The translations under genes were made by a program, and so were the position numbers. The notes beneath the pieces were generated by a model, which made no database searches, had not been told where the DNA came from, and was given only the letters and a program-made list of their open reading frames with translations. Below are positions 27,316 to 36,505 of a stretch of 64,000 nt of DNA, in pieces; within the stretch, counting starts at the first letter, position 1; each line of letters opens with the position of its first letter. This DNA comes from Candidatus Anstonellales archaeon (lineage in GTDB: Archaea > Micrarchaeota > Micrarchaeia > Anstonellales > CG1-02-47-40), in contig JAWCQO010000006.1 in NCBI GenBank assembly GCA_038869735.1, positions 1 to 64,000 of the forward strand. Direction: 5' to 3'.

Positions 27316-28029
27316 TTAGAGTTTTCCAAGTCTCTCCTTTATCTTATTTATTCCCATATCAGTTGTTATTAGCGGTATCTGTTCTCGCTCCGCAATCTTT
27401 ATTGCGAGCTTGTCCACAGTCTCAAGTTCGTGCAACACCACAACTGACGGCTTCATACTGCTCACTCGTATTACTACCATTGGGCTCCGACCGGTCGACA
27501 CCTCCTTAAAGATGAATGCCCGCTCGCTCATCCGGCCATAAAGCTTTGGAAATTCAGTATAGGGCATTTCTAATATCACTTTTATTGAGTCAAGGATGGT
27601 GTAGCCATAAATCTTCTTTGAAGCAGCAGCCTCCTTTGCTGCCACAATCTCACCTTTAATCTTTGTTGCAAATTCACTTGCCGACACTCCAGTTGAAAAC
27701 TCATGAAGTTCGTAAAACTCTTCTTCTCTCCCCTTTTTATCCACAAGCTTTGAGGCAACTGGGCTACCCCTTTCCTTATCAATCCTTATGAGAGCATCCA
27801 CAAACCGTTTTATGATTGCAGTGCCCGGCGACTTTCTTCTGTTTCCCTCATAATCAGAAATCGTTGAGGGGCGTATTCCAAGAGTTTCTCCAAGCTCGAC
27901 TTGTGTTATTCCAAATATCTCCCGCCACTTTTTCATCGTACCGCCGGGAGTTTCTGAAAGAGCAATCTCGCCTGCAATAGTTGTTTTTAGTTTTTCCATA
28001 AAAACAACTAAGTCTTGTGCACGCACCAT
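27316..28029 (-). CDS. HTH transcriptional regulator of the COG1709 type
   Basis: 237 residues with an XRE-type helix-turn-helix at ~33-60 (GITQVELGETLGIRPSTISDYE) and a long C-terminal domain ending in a predicted metal-free PIN-like fold (LITTDMGINKIKERL). This conserved archaeal family is very often found beside HMG-CoA synthase, as here (43 bases upstream), so it may control the mevalonate operon. The effector is unknown. Confidence 0.88.
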   Translation of the reverse strand: MVRAQDLVVFMEKLKTTIAGEIALSETPGGTMKKWREIFGITQVELGETLGIRPSTISDYEGNRRKSPGTAIIKRFVDALIRIDKERGSPVASKLVDKKGREEEFYELHEFSTGVSASEFATKIKGEIVAAKEAAASKKIYGYTILDSIKVILEMPYTEFPKLYGRMSERAFIFKEVSTGRSPMVVIRVSSMKPSVVVLHELETVDKLAIKIAEREQIPLITTDMGINKIKERLGKL

Positions 28030-28069
28030 ATTTTAAATTTATCGTATTCTAGTTCGTCAAACGTCTATC

Positions 28070-28786
28070 TCAACCAATCGAAAACAACCGAGCCTTTCGC
28101 TTACTTTTCCATACCTCTACCCGACTTTTTCTTTTTAGTCTATAGACAAACTGGCCATCAATGACCGCGTGAGCATCGCATTCAGACCTTATTTCAAGAG
28201 TGCAAACATCGTTTTCGCTTACTATAAGCGGAGTAAACGCTCTCCTAAAAGGTGCAATCGCAACGACTTCATACTCCATCGCGGTTTTCTCAAGCTCTAT
28301 ACCACCGCAAGAATAAGCATATGCGCTTGAGCCGGTCGGAGTTGAAAAAATCACCCCATCAGCACGAAATTCAAACTCCTTCTTTCCAGCAACCAACTTC
28401 AGCTCTAAAATTCTATGTGCCCTATTCCTAACCACCACTTCATTTAGGGCGTCTTTCATCCTCTTATCATCAAGACGAGATGAAAGCATCATCCTTTCTT
28501 CTATCCGACCAGAATAAACTGCCTGTTTGAGTGCATCTTTCCAGTTTTCTGCCCTAGCCTGACAGATAAAACTCTTCTCTGACCCAATTCCAAATATAGG
28601 AGCATCAAACCTGTCTTTGTTGTACAATATGGTACCATCGCCTGAGACAGTCACAAGCATGTCTGCCTTTTTTTTATTGACAATTCTTACTCCAAGCTCA
28701 CTCAAAAAGCGTTCTACCTCTTTTCTTATTCTTGTTGCCTCCTTTTTTCGTGGGTTGGATACAACAACAGCTTCCCTTACTTTCAT
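28070..28786 (-). CDS. nadK: NAD kinase
   Basis: Makes NADP from NAD. 238 residues; the signature GDGT lies at 49-52 (TVSGDGTILY), followed by a shortened N-N-D type block, and TPTGSSAYAYS with the conserved Gly/Ser-rich turn. The N-terminal domain is shorter than in bacteria, as usual in archaea. It is four bases downstream of the PHP gene, so probably cotranscribed. Confidence 0.92.
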   Translation of the reverse strand: MKVREAVVVSNPRKKEATRIRKEVERFLSELGVRIVNKKKADMLVTVSGDGTILYNKDRFDAPIFGIGSEKSFICQARAENWKDALKQAVYSGRIEERMMLSSRLDDKRMKDALNEVVVRNRAHRILELKLVAGKKEFEFRADGVIFSTPTGSSAYAYSCGGIELEKTAMEYEVVAIAPFRRAFTPLIVSENDVCTLEIRSECDAHAVIDGQFVYRLKRKSRVEVWKSKRKARLFSIG

Positions 28787-28790
28787 CTCA

Positions 28791-29411
28791 TCACTCCAAT
28801 TTTACAAACCTACGCAGGCGCATGGCATACCTGAGAGGAATGCTTGATGGCTTCGTGCTCCACACTGCTCGATAATCCTGCGTTTTTATGGATTTTATTA
28901 TACTCTCCTCGTCCAAATCACAGTTTAGGACAGTGTAAGCATTTCCTACTTCTGCAGCACAATGCGCATCACTACCTCCAACCCCATGCCTATTTTTTAT
29001 TATATTTCGTATGTTGTTAACAAAATTTCTGCCGTTGAACCTTTCTATTGCGTCAAATCCGAATTCATCAGCAAGGTCACCTACGCTATCTTGCCTTAGT
29101 GCGTACGGGTGTGCAGCAATCGTAATCCCCCCAAGCCCTCTCACCTCTCTGACTAATCTCCTTGCATCAATGCCAGCTTGAAACTGCTTCTTAACACCAT
29201 AAACCAATACATGTCCCTGCAGTGTCGATACTTCTTGCCCGTAAATAATAAGTACAGAGCCTATTTTTTTTCTTCCTGAAGAGAGGTAGTTGTGGTCAGA
29301 GACACCTATTGCATCAAGCCCCCTTTTGCCAGCAGAGATAGCCAATTCTTTTATGCTACACGTTCCATCGGGAGAATTATTCGAATGGGTGTGCAAATCA
29401 ACTTTAATCAT
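28791..29411 (-). CDS. PHP-domain metal-dependent phosphoesterase
   Basis: About 206 residues. The polymerase/histidinol phosphatase motifs are present: KVDLHTHSNNSPDG, SDHN, AAHPYA and GGSDAHC. Members hydrolyse phosphoesters such as 3',5'-bisphosphates or RNA ends; the substrate here is not known. The frame extends 18 codons upstream to 29465 with a hydrophobic stretch, but family members begin at this ATG (29411), which is preferred. Confidence 0.9.
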   Translation of the reverse strand: MIKVDLHTHSNNSPDGTCSIKELAISAGKRGLDAIGVSDHNYLSSGRKKIGSVLIIYGQEVSTLQGHVLVYGVKKQFQAGIDARRLVREVRGLGGITIAAHPYALRQDSVGDLADEFGFDAIERFNGRNFVNNIRNIIKNRHGVGGSDAHCAAEVGNAYTVLNCDLDEESIIKSIKTQDYRAVWSTKPSSIPLRYAMRLRRFVKLE

Positions 29412-29772
29412 AACATAAATGAGCAAACCTACAAATAAAAGCGTAATTGGTATATATCTTTTCAATAAGAGATATAACCCCCATTACCTATATCTGCTCA
29501 TCTCTGGTCCCTATCTCTGTCTATGCTCTTCTGGTCAAGCAGTCATTCTCAGAACACACTTGAACTTAAAAGGCTCTAAAATACCATTTCGCATTTTACT
29601 CATAAGATAAATTTTTATCTGATGCATTCAGCTCAAGTCCTCGTACATCTCTTTGCAAATCACTTCAATTTTTCAACCAAAAATTAGCTAAAGAAGCTAA
29701 AGACTTTGCAGACAGCTATTAGAGTCCTTCCCCACCGCACATGTCATTATCCAAGATTGGTATATCCAAAAA
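29412..29772. other. Long gap without a recognisable gene
   Basis: AT-rich spacer upstream of the PHP gene. I see no tRNA, no repeat and no ORF with protein-like composition. A TATA-like GATATATACC on the minus strand near 29447-29456 may belong to the PHP gene. Confidence 0.5.
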
Positions 29773-29877
29773 TCAAACCTTGGAGATTTTCAGGTTTCTT
29801 ATAGTCTTCCACGCTTGCTCCCGCACAAGCTCTGCTTCGTCTTTCTTTTCTTTCATTATGGTCTTTTCTGCCGGCAT
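29773..29877 (-). CDS. Possible 34-residue small protein
   Basis: ATG at 29877 to TGA at 29773. The sequence is helical and highly charged (MKEKKDEAELVREQAW, then KTIRNLKISKV), with codon use like a real protein. It lies 34 bases after the diphthine synthase stop on the same strand. It could be a true small gene, a remnant, or chance. Confidence 0.3.
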   Translation of the reverse strand: MPAEKTIMKEKKDEAELVREQAWKTIRNLKISKV

Positions 29878-29910
29878 AACCTAACTTTTGTATTTCCTGC
29901 TTAAAATACA

Positions 29911-30687
29911 TTACTCTACAAACCATGGTTCAAAAAAGTTACGTAAAAACTCCTCCTCTAAAAAATGCAGAGAAGCAGGAATAATCAAAGCTGATGGAAG
30001 CCCATCTTGCTCATTTCCATTAACGAGAGCAGAAACTGAGGCAAATATTAGCCTTTTGTTCTGTCTTCCAATGTTCGAAAGCAAAAGTACTTTTGTCTGG
30101 TCGGTTATTACACCGCGCCTTTTTTCTTTTTCCATCTCAAGAAGTTCTAACAAAGCTTCTTTTGGTGTTAGGTGCTCTCCACTTTCATCTAAATCCAGGA
30201 GAACAAGGGTATGAAGATTCCGTGCCAAATTCTCTGAAATAAAATCATATGGCGAAGTTGGGCGGTAGTTTCCAGTCCATTTTGGTATGCTCACCAGTCT
30301 TCCAAACCTCGAAACCTGCAAACCCGATTCCCCTACTGCAGCCGTGATTATGCTTGAAGCATGTACAACGCTTGTTTCAATTCCTCTCTTTTTGGCAGCA
30401 ATCAAGAGAGAAACGTGTGTTGTTGCAATCAATGGGTCTCCTCCAACAATAAGTGCTACGTCCTTTTTATCTGCTTCTTCAAGAATGATTCTTTCATCTT
30501 CAACTTCTTTCCTGCAAAGAATCCTTATTTTCTTTTTTATAATCTTCTCCACCTTTGCACATGTATCCCTCCCTATCATATCAGTGTAAGCTTCCAAAAA
30601 AACTTTATCGCATCGCTTGAGCGCCTCTATTCCCTCAAGAGTCAGTCCTTCATATCCTCCAAGCCCCAGACCAACCAGATACAACAT
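29911..30687 (-). CDS. dphB: Diphthine synthase
   Basis: S-adenosylmethionine-dependent methyltransferase that makes diphthine on the histidine of elongation factor 2. 258 residues; the N-terminal MLYLVGLGLGGYEGLTLEGIEAL, IVGGDPLIATTH and the PTSPYDFI region match Dph5 proteins. An archaeal-specific step of translation factor maturation. No dph2 or amidase gene is adjacent. Confidence 0.96.
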   Translation of the reverse strand: MLYLVGLGLGGYEGLTLEGIEALKRCDKVFLEAYTDMIGRDTCAKVEKIIKKKIRILCRKEVEDERIILEEADKKDVALIVGGDPLIATTHVSLLIAAKKRGIETSVVHASSIITAAVGESGLQVSRFGRLVSIPKWTGNYRPTSPYDFISENLARNLHTLVLLDLDESGEHLTPKEALLELLEMEKEKRRGVITDQTKVLLLSNIGRQNKRLIFASVSALVNGNEQDGLPSALIIPASLHFLEEEFLRNFFEPWFVE

Positions 30688-30756
30688 TCCATCACCACCG
30701 CTTTTAGTTCTTCTAAAATCATCTTTTCATTAACTCCGGCAGATATTTCATCCAAA

Positions 30757-31704
30757 TTAGCTTCCAGTCATCATTCTTAAAATATCCCTGAAGCCGGGCG
30801 CAAGTCCAAAGAGAATCATAAAAAGCAGAATATACCTTAACTCTTCATCGTTCTTAATCTCTCTTGACAAAAAATAAACAGCAGCGCTTGCAAGCAGTGC
30901 CTTTGCCAAAAAATAAAAGAAGAATCCAAAGCCAGTAAATGAAAAAGCCTCACCAATAAATTTTGAAACTACATGCTGTTCAAAATAGCACCTGCCAAAG
31001 TTTAGGCAAGCAGGTTCAAATTTATTAAAAAGGTCCATTGCAACAAATGTCGCAGCACCATCAAGTGCATGCGCGCCAATGGAGAGATAAGCTAGAAACT
31101 CATCTACAAAAAGAGCGCTGTACCGTAATTTCAAAAACATCACATAGGAAGCGATAAGGGCAAGAATCAGAGCAAGAACTCCATAAATATAGTATTTTAT
31201 CATCGGCGCAAGCAAAAGAAAATGCCAGATGAAGAGTACAAAACCAACATATTTTGCAACTTGAGGCTTTCTGCAAAGTCTGCACGCAAGAAGAGTTATA
31301 AGAAACAACCCCCCAACAACAAAGTAAATTCCTGGAGAATGAAGCGCAATGATTATGTCCAATGGTCCAGAAACGTAGCGATAATCATAAAGATGCAAGG
31401 AAAGGATAACAGAATAGACGCCTGAAATCAGAGCTGTTGGGCTTGCATTTATATAACTCTTCATTGTGCCAGTATCAACCGAATCTGACACGACCCTCAA
31501 CGCCGAGCCAAAAAGAATGAAGGATAGAACTGCAAGGGAGAATTCCCTATCAACCTTAATCCTAAAACGTTGTAGGCCCATATAAATTAAGTAAATCAAA
31601 AAAAGAGCCAAGAGCGCATAAGCCAGGGTATTTATCTGATTGTACCCCTCATGATAGTTGATAGGGTCAAGAAAATATTTTTTAAAAAAATCTTCAAGTG
31701 CCAC
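30757..31704 (-). CDS. DUF63 family polytopic membrane protein
   Basis: About 315 residues with eight or more hydrophobic helices. Archaeal DUF63 signatures are visible: DPINYHEGYNQINT near the N-terminus, LFGSALRVVSDS and HALDGAATF. The function of the family is unknown. The frame opens at a TTG (31746), but GTG 31704 lies 27 bases from the TATA box shared with pyrE and begins ALEDFFKKYF, like family members, so it is preferred. Confidence 0.9.
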   Translation of the reverse strand: MALEDFFKKYFLDPINYHEGYNQINTLAYALLALFLIYLIYMGLQRFRIKVDREFSLAVLSFILFGSALRVVSDSVDTGTMKSYINASPTALISGVYSVILSLHLYDYRYVSGPLDIIIALHSPGIYFVVGGLFLITLLACRLCRKPQVAKYVGFVLFIWHFLLLAPMIKYYIYGVLALILALIASYVMFLKLRYSALFVDEFLAYLSIGAHALDGAATFVAMDLFNKFEPACLNFGRCYFEQHVVSKFIGEAFSFTGFGFFFYFLAKALLASAAVYFLSREIKNDEELRYILLFMILFGLAPGFRDILRMMTGS

Positions 31705-31727
31705 ATCTAATCTTTCTATGCCAAATA

Positions 31728-31736
31728 CTTTAAAAT
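31728..31736. promoter_or_regulatory. Shared TATA box between DUF63 gene and pyrE
   Basis: CTTTAAAAT is centred 26 bases before the GTG of pyrE on the plus strand and 27 bases before the GTG of the DUF63 gene on the minus strand, so both divergent genes would be leaderless from the same box. Confidence 0.6.
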
Positions 31737-31756
31737 TCACCTGCAATTAATATGAT

Positions 31757-32485
31757 GTGGGTGGTCCTCTGGAAGAATACAAAAAAGCATTTGTAGATTT
31801 TCTGCTAAACTCCCAAGCCTTAAAATTTGGAAGTTTTACTTTGAAATCTGGTCGGGTTTCACCTTACTTTTTTTCTACCTCAGCATTCTACTCAGCCTCA
31901 TCTACAGTTAAGCTTGCAGAGTTTTATGCCGACGCAATTCATTCTTCAATCTCTGATGACTTTGATATAGTTTTCGGACCATCATACAAGGGAATCCCTC
32001 TTGCCGTTTCTGTGTGTTCTGCACTATATCAAAAATTTGGGTTGGATAAGAAGTGGTGCTTTGATAGAAAAGAAGCAAAGACATATGGAGATGCAACTCC
32101 CTCCTCAAACCCAAATCTTTCATACTGGAGCGGGCAGCAAAGGCAAAGCTCTTCGGAGCTTCTTGTCGGTGCACTTCTATATGACTGGGCAAAAGTACTG
32201 CTCGTAGATGACGTTTTTACAACAGGAAAAGCTAAGGAAGAGGTCATCGCAAAGTTAAATAGAGAAGCAAGGATAACCCTCAGCGGCGTTTTTATAGCTT
32301 TCGACCGGCAAGAGAAAACCAACGACGGAAAAAATGCAATACGCGAATTTGAGCAGAAATACAGAACAAAAGTCTATTCAATAATCACCGCAGAAGAAGC
32401 TTTTGAGTACTTAAAAGAATCAGGAAAAATATCAAATTCTGAATACCAGCGCTTTTTAGATTACAAATCAACATATGGACTTTAA
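31757..32485 (+). CDS. pyrE: Orotate phosphoribosyltransferase
   Basis: Fifth step of pyrimidine synthesis: orotate plus PRPP to OMP. 242 residues, longer than typical archaeal PyrE (~180-210) because of an insert (~115-140) after the DRKEAKTYGD block. The PRPP-binding loop VLLVDDVFTTG and the FTLKSGRVSPYF N-terminus are clear. It starts with a leaderless GTG and is followed by pyrF. Confidence 0.94.
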   Translation: MGGPLEEYKKAFVDFLLNSQALKFGSFTLKSGRVSPYFFSTSAFYSASSTVKLAEFYADAIHSSISDDFDIVFGPSYKGIPLAVSVCSALYQKFGLDKKWCFDRKEAKTYGDATPSSNPNLSYWSGQQRQSSSELLVGALLYDWAKVLLVDDVFTTGKAKEEVIAKLNREARITLSGVFIAFDRQEKTNDGKNAIREFEQKYRTKVYSIITAEEAFEYLKESGKISNSEYQRFLDYKSTYGL

Positions 32486-32565
32486 TTTTGCATAGGGGTT
32501 TAACCACCTATCAAAGCAACCAGACAGCCAAAATATATAAATCACAAACCGCAAATTCCAGGTTT

Positions 32566-33399
32566 GTGGCACTAAAAAAATATCTTGAACGGATATCGGC
32601 CTCCTCAGCTTCTCACGCATCTATCGTTTGTATGGGTATTGATCCTATTATTGAAAAGATACCACTAAAAAAAGAAAATATAGAAGAAAAAATCTTTTCA
32701 TTCTATTCTTCAATCCTAGACTCAAATCCGCGCGTCTGCGCCATAAAGCCAAACTATGCATTTTTTGCTCAATACGGCTTTGATGGCTTAAGGGCCTTAA
32801 AGCGGATTATAGACTCCTACAAAAAAACCTATCCAGTAATTCTTGATGCAAAGCGCTCAGATATAGGAAAAACCTCAGAGGCATACGCCAAAGAGGTTTT
32901 TTTGTTTTGGGGCGCAGATGCCACTACTGTCTCTCCTTATCTTGGAAGCGATACAATAAAACCATTTTTGTTATACAAAACAAACTTTTCGTATGTTCTT
33001 TGCAGAACATCAAACGATTCTGCACGTGAATTTCAGTCCCTAAAATCTGCCAATCTACCCCTCTACCTTCACGTTGCGCGAAAAGTTCAAGAGCTCGATG
33101 CTTCCAGAGGGCTGCTTGGGCTCGTCGTAGGCGCAACAGCTCCACTCGAACTTGAAAAAATAGCTTCAACGCTGCGAAAACCAAAACTCCCACTCTTAAT
33201 TCCTGGCATAGGCGCTCAGAGGGGAGACTTAAAAAAGACAATGCAGATTCTGAAAAAACATTACCGAGAGAGAACTTCAATCTGCCTTATAAACGCTTCA
33301 TCATCCATAAGCTATGCCTATGCAAAGGAAAATGCTGCAGACTATGTTGGTTCAGCCCTAAAGGAAATAGATAACCTAAATCGGCAGATTAAACTTTAA
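32566..33399 (+). CDS. pyrF: Orotidine 5'-phosphate decarboxylase, bacterial type 2 form
   Basis: Last step of UMP synthesis. 277 residues; the catalytic D-K-x-x-D array is DAKRSDIGKT (D94, K96, D99). The length and the MGIDP...AIKPNYAFFAQYG pattern match the long subfamily-2 enzyme known mainly from bacteria, not the ~210-residue archaeal form. The frame runs up to a TTG at 32488, but AAATATATAA at 32531-32540 lies about 30 bases before GTG 32566, where homology begins, so this start is preferred. Confidence 0.93.
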   Translation: MALKKYLERISASSASHASIVCMGIDPIIEKIPLKKENIEEKIFSFYSSILDSNPRVCAIKPNYAFFAQYGFDGLRALKRIIDSYKKTYPVILDAKRSDIGKTSEAYAKEVFLFWGADATTVSPYLGSDTIKPFLLYKTNFSYVLCRTSNDSAREFQSLKSANLPLYLHVARKVQELDASRGLLGLVVGATAPLELEKIASTLRKPKLPLLIPGIGAQRGDLKKTMQILKKHYRERTSICLINASSSISYAYAKENAADYVGSALKEIDNLNRQIKL

Positions 33400-33626
33400 A
33401 CTTAGCTTCTTCCGTCTAGAAATTTAAGTAATTTTACCAAAATCTTTCTTAAAGGTATAGGTGCAATAAAAAATTTACCTTCTTCTTTCCATATCCGCAC
33501 CAACAGCAGAACGAATACTAGTGCTTAACTGAGAACCCTCAAAACAACGTATGCAGTGCATATTAATAAGACTCTAGCTATAAGTTGAGTAAGTCACAGG
33601 AGCAAGGCACGAAGAAGAGGACCGTT

Positions 33627-34511
33627 ATGAGCATAAAAAAACCACTCACCCCCAAGGGCAACCAAATATCCTTTCATCAGCCACATGGCATAGCAAAATC
33701 AAGTTGGTCTTCGTTTTCATGCCGCAAGCTGTTGGGCCATAATGGTCTTTTGAGCAACAAACTCTTTTCTCCTTCTCCTGCATCACACAAAGGCCAGAAC
33801 GGGGTCGCATTGATTATCGGCGGAGGAAGGAAGTATCACGGAAGTGCAGTATTGGCTGTTTTAGCCGCAAGCAGGTTTGTGGACCTTCTCTACTTTTACT
33901 CCCCCTCCAAAATGCCCTATTTTTTTGTAAGAAAGGCAACACCATGCGTAATTTGCATAAGCAAAAATGAACTTGGCACTCACGTCAAAAGAGCCGATTG
34001 CATCCTTATAGGTCCGGGAATGGATAAGACAAAGCAAACAAAAAGCCTCGTTAGGCAGGTACTTTCAACAAAAAAAAGCTGTATTCTTGACGCAACAGCG
34101 TTAAGGATTGTTGAAAAGAAGTATCTACACAACAAGGCAACATTAACCCCCAATGTTCGGGAATTTGAATTCCTTTTCGGTGAAAAACCCACAAAACAGT
34201 CTGTATCCTTCTGTGCAAAACAATATAACTGCAACATCCTCTTGAAAGGAAAAAAAGACACAATTGCAACTTCAGACGGAAAGTTGTATATAATAAAAGG
34301 TGGAAATGCAGGCATGACAAAAGGCGGAACCGGCGACACCCTTGCTGGGCTTCTTTGTGCACTCCTCTGCAAAAATAAAACTCTATATGCTCTTCTGGCA
34401 GCTTCATGCGCAAACAAAAAAGCAGGAGAGATGCTAGCACGGAAGTACGGGCTAAACTACTCCGCTTTGGACGTTGCAAATGAGCTTCCAAAAACATTAA
34501 ATCTAAAATAG
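33627..34511 (+). CDS. nnrD: ADP-dependent NAD(P)H-hydrate dehydratase
   Basis: Repairs hydrated NADH/NADPH. About 294 residues of the ribokinase-like YjeF C-terminal domain: SHKGQNG, LIIGGGRKYHG, LIGPGM, ATLTPNVREFE and the anion-hole motif GGTGDTLAG. The epimerase half (NnrE) that is often fused N-terminally is absent; residues 1-40 are a short Lys/Gln-rich lead. The start is ATG 33627; a TTG at 33585 in frame is possible. Confidence 0.92.
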   Translation: MSIKKPLTPKGNQISFHQPHGIAKSSWSSFSCRKLLGHNGLLSNKLFSPSPASHKGQNGVALIIGGGRKYHGSAVLAVLAASRFVDLLYFYSPSKMPYFFVRKATPCVICISKNELGTHVKRADCILIGPGMDKTKQTKSLVRQVLSTKKSCILDATALRIVEKKYLHNKATLTPNVREFEFLFGEKPTKQSVSFCAKQYNCNILLKGKKDTIATSDGKLYIIKGGNAGMTKGGTGDTLAGLLCALLCKNKTLYALLAASCANKKAGEMLARKYGLNYSALDVANELPKTLNLK

Positions 34512-34569
34512 CTAATTTTAACTTCCCTCAACTTTCCGTACCTTTAATTTCTCTGTGTCTTTATCTTCT

Positions 34570-35271
34570 TTATCTTATAGGCTCGTATCTCTCTGCAGGC
34601 TTCTTAAATATGATGCTTCCAATAAGATTCCCAAAATGAAAGAGAAAAAATTTCAAGTAGCCCCAAGCCCTAAGTCTTCGCGAAGAAGTGTAAACTATGG
34701 CTTTCTTTGCAAACACAACCTTCCCAACCTTTTTTGCTCTCCGCTGCAGATCCAGGTCCTCGCCAGTAACAAGGTTTGGATTATACCCCCCAATCATTTC
34801 GTAGGTACCCTTCCTTATTGCAATGTTAGAACCAGGTCCTGTTGGATGACCCAAAAAATTAAAAAACCAGTAATAAAGTGGCATTATTGTCCTAACAACA
34901 AAATCATCAAACCAATTTGCATCTAGGAGATAAACATTGCCGTGAGCGCAACACACGCTCTGGTCATCAAATACTCTAACTATCTCACTTAACCAATTCT
35001 TGTCAGGGACACTATCCGCATCAGTCGAAACCAGCAAGTCGCCAGTTGCTTTTGAAGCGCCGTCTCTCCTTCCTGCAGATATAGTCGACTTCTTAAACAC
35101 AAACACCTTGTCAGTATATCTTCTTGCAATTTCGCAAGTTCTATCGCCACTTTCAGCATCAGCAATTACTATTTCAACTTCTCCTTTATACGTTTGGTCT
35201 ATTATTGCCTTTAAGCATCGCTCTATCCTTTTCTCTTCATTATAAGTTGGGATTATAACGGATACTCTCAC
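34570..35271 (-). CDS. Family 2 glycosyltransferase
   Basis: 233 residues, GT-A fold. The N-terminus VSVIIPTYNEEKRIERCL, the DxD-type STDADS and the GEDLDLQRRA acceptor region are typical. A hydrophobic stretch (MPLYYWFFNFLG) and the amphipathic C-terminal FFLFHFGNLIG suggest membrane association, so it may build surface glycans, fitting the many sequon-rich surface proteins here. The GTG start is leaderless, with GCTTAAAAAG about 28 bases upstream. Confidence 0.92.
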   Translation of the reverse strand: MRVSVIIPTYNEEKRIERCLKAIIDQTYKGEVEIVIADAESGDRTCEIARRYTDKVFVFKKSTISAGRRDGASKATGDLLVSTDADSVPDKNWLSEIVRVFDDQSVCCAHGNVYLLDANWFDDFVVRTIMPLYYWFFNFLGHPTGPGSNIAIRKGTYEMIGGYNPNLVTGEDLDLQRRAKKVGKVVFAKKAIVYTSSRRLRAWGYLKFFLFHFGNLIGSIIFKKPAERYEPIR

Positions 35272-35360
35272 AGATTAAACTTCACTAGGAAAACTTTTTA
35301 AGCAATTTATCGTTCTATTTTCTAATCGAGAGAGATTGATAATGGAGAAGAGGTGACTTA

Positions 35361-35630
35361 ATGGTAAAAAAAATAATTGACTGCCCTCCAGGCAAGGAGT
35401 TTATCTTCCGCCTTCCTGATGGAACAGCAATTGGGAAGGCAAAAAACATAATCCAATTTGCTGAACTTGTAAAAATTGCTCCACTTCCCTGTCTATTATT
35501 CCATGCCAAAGGAAGACATTTTTCACCTTGGCTTGAGCTAATAGGAGAAAAGGACGCAGCCAATCGCCTCAACTCAATAGAAATAAACGAGTCAACTGTT
35601 CGTGTGTCCATACTGCGGGCTCTCAAGTGA
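35361..35630 (+). CDS. DUF5752-like small protein
   Basis: 89 residues, cytosolic. The pattern FRLPDGTAIGKAKNIIQFAE, then LLFHAKGRHFSPWLE resembles the DUF5752 module sometimes attached to archaeal sugar-phosphate enzymes; function unknown. A GGTGA lies before the ATG. Its stop overlaps the GTG of the deoxyhypusine synthase by four bases, suggesting translational coupling. Confidence 0.72.
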   Translation: MVKKIIDCPPGKEFIFRLPDGTAIGKAKNIIQFAELVKIAPLPCLLFHAKGRHFSPWLELIGEKDAANRLNSIEINESTVRVSILRALK

Positions 35631-36505
35631 TATTGTGGATTTTAAAGCAGTTACATACTAATTTCAATCTTATGAATATCTCTAAACTAAAAGACTCAGG
35701 CTTCCAGGCAACAGAGCTTTACAGAGCATCTCAGATAATAAGAAGAATGAAAAGGGAAAACGCCACTCTTTTCCTATCTTTTACATCAAATCTAATTGCT
35801 TCTGGCTTGCGGAAAATCATCAAAGAGCTTGTAAAAAAGAGATTCGTATCTGCCCTTATTACTGCGGGAGGAGCAATAGCAAGATGCAAGGTGCGATACA
35901 GCATAGATTCATTTGATGCTGACGACGTGTACCTTCACAAAAAAGGAATAAACCGACTTGGAAACATATTAGTCCCTAACAAAGCCTACCTCTGGATAGA
36001 ACAAGTATGCAGAAAAGTCTTCTCCCGGCTTAATGGAAAAGTTTCGCCTTCATTATTGATTTCCCGCCTTTCTTCGCAGTGCAACTCTTCATCAATAATA
36101 TACTGGGCAGCAAAAAACAACATTCCAGTATTCTGTCCAGGAATAACAGACTCTGCAATCGGCTTACAATGCTACTTTTGGAAGCAGAGCCACCCAGACT
36201 TTGGGATAGATGTAACTGAAGATATGTCAGACCTTGCAAATCTGGTCCTAAATTCTAGAAGGGCAGGAGGCATAGTGCTTGGAGGAGGAATAGCAAAACA
36301 CTATCTAATAGCTTCAAACATCCTTCGAGGCGGATTAGATTACGCTGTTTATATCTCTACCTCCTCCCAATACGACGGCTCACTTTCAGGCGCCAGAGCT
36401 GAAGAAGCTGTAAGCTGGGGAAAAATAAGACAAAAAGCAAATTTTGCAACAGTTTATGGAGACGCAACAATCTTATTTCCTCTTCTGGCTGAGGAGTGGT
36501 TATAA
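35627..36505 (+). CDS. dhs: Deoxyhypusine synthase
   Basis: Transfers the aminobutyl part of spermidine to the aIF5A lysine (K41 of the protein at 19244-19654). 292 residues: LSFTSNLIASGLRK, ITAGGAIA, the spermidine/NAD region GSLSGARAEEAVSWGKI with the active-site lysine, and YGDATILFPLL. The N-terminus shown uses the coupled GTG; an ATG at 35672 (NISKLKDSGFQ) would give 277 residues and is an alternative. Confidence 0.95.
   Translation: MILWILKQLHTNFNLMNISKLKDSGFQATELYRASQIIRRMKRENATLFLSFTSNLIASGLRKIIKELVKKRFVSALITAGGAIARCKVRYSIDSFDADDVYLHKKGINRLGNILVPNKAYLWIEQVCRKVFSRLNGKVSPSLLISRLSSQCNSSSIIYWAAKNNIPVFCPGITDSAIGLQCYFWKQSHPDFGIDVTEDMSDLANLVLNSRRAGGIVLGGGIAKHYLIASNILRGGLDYAVYISTSSQYDGSLSGARAEEAVSWGKIRQKANFATVYGDATILFPLLAEEWL

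Noticed and set aside
29412-29465. Hydrophobic N-terminal extension of the PHP protein as a membrane anchor
   Set aside because: PHP proteins begin right at the KVDLHTHS motif; the extension falls in the promoter region.
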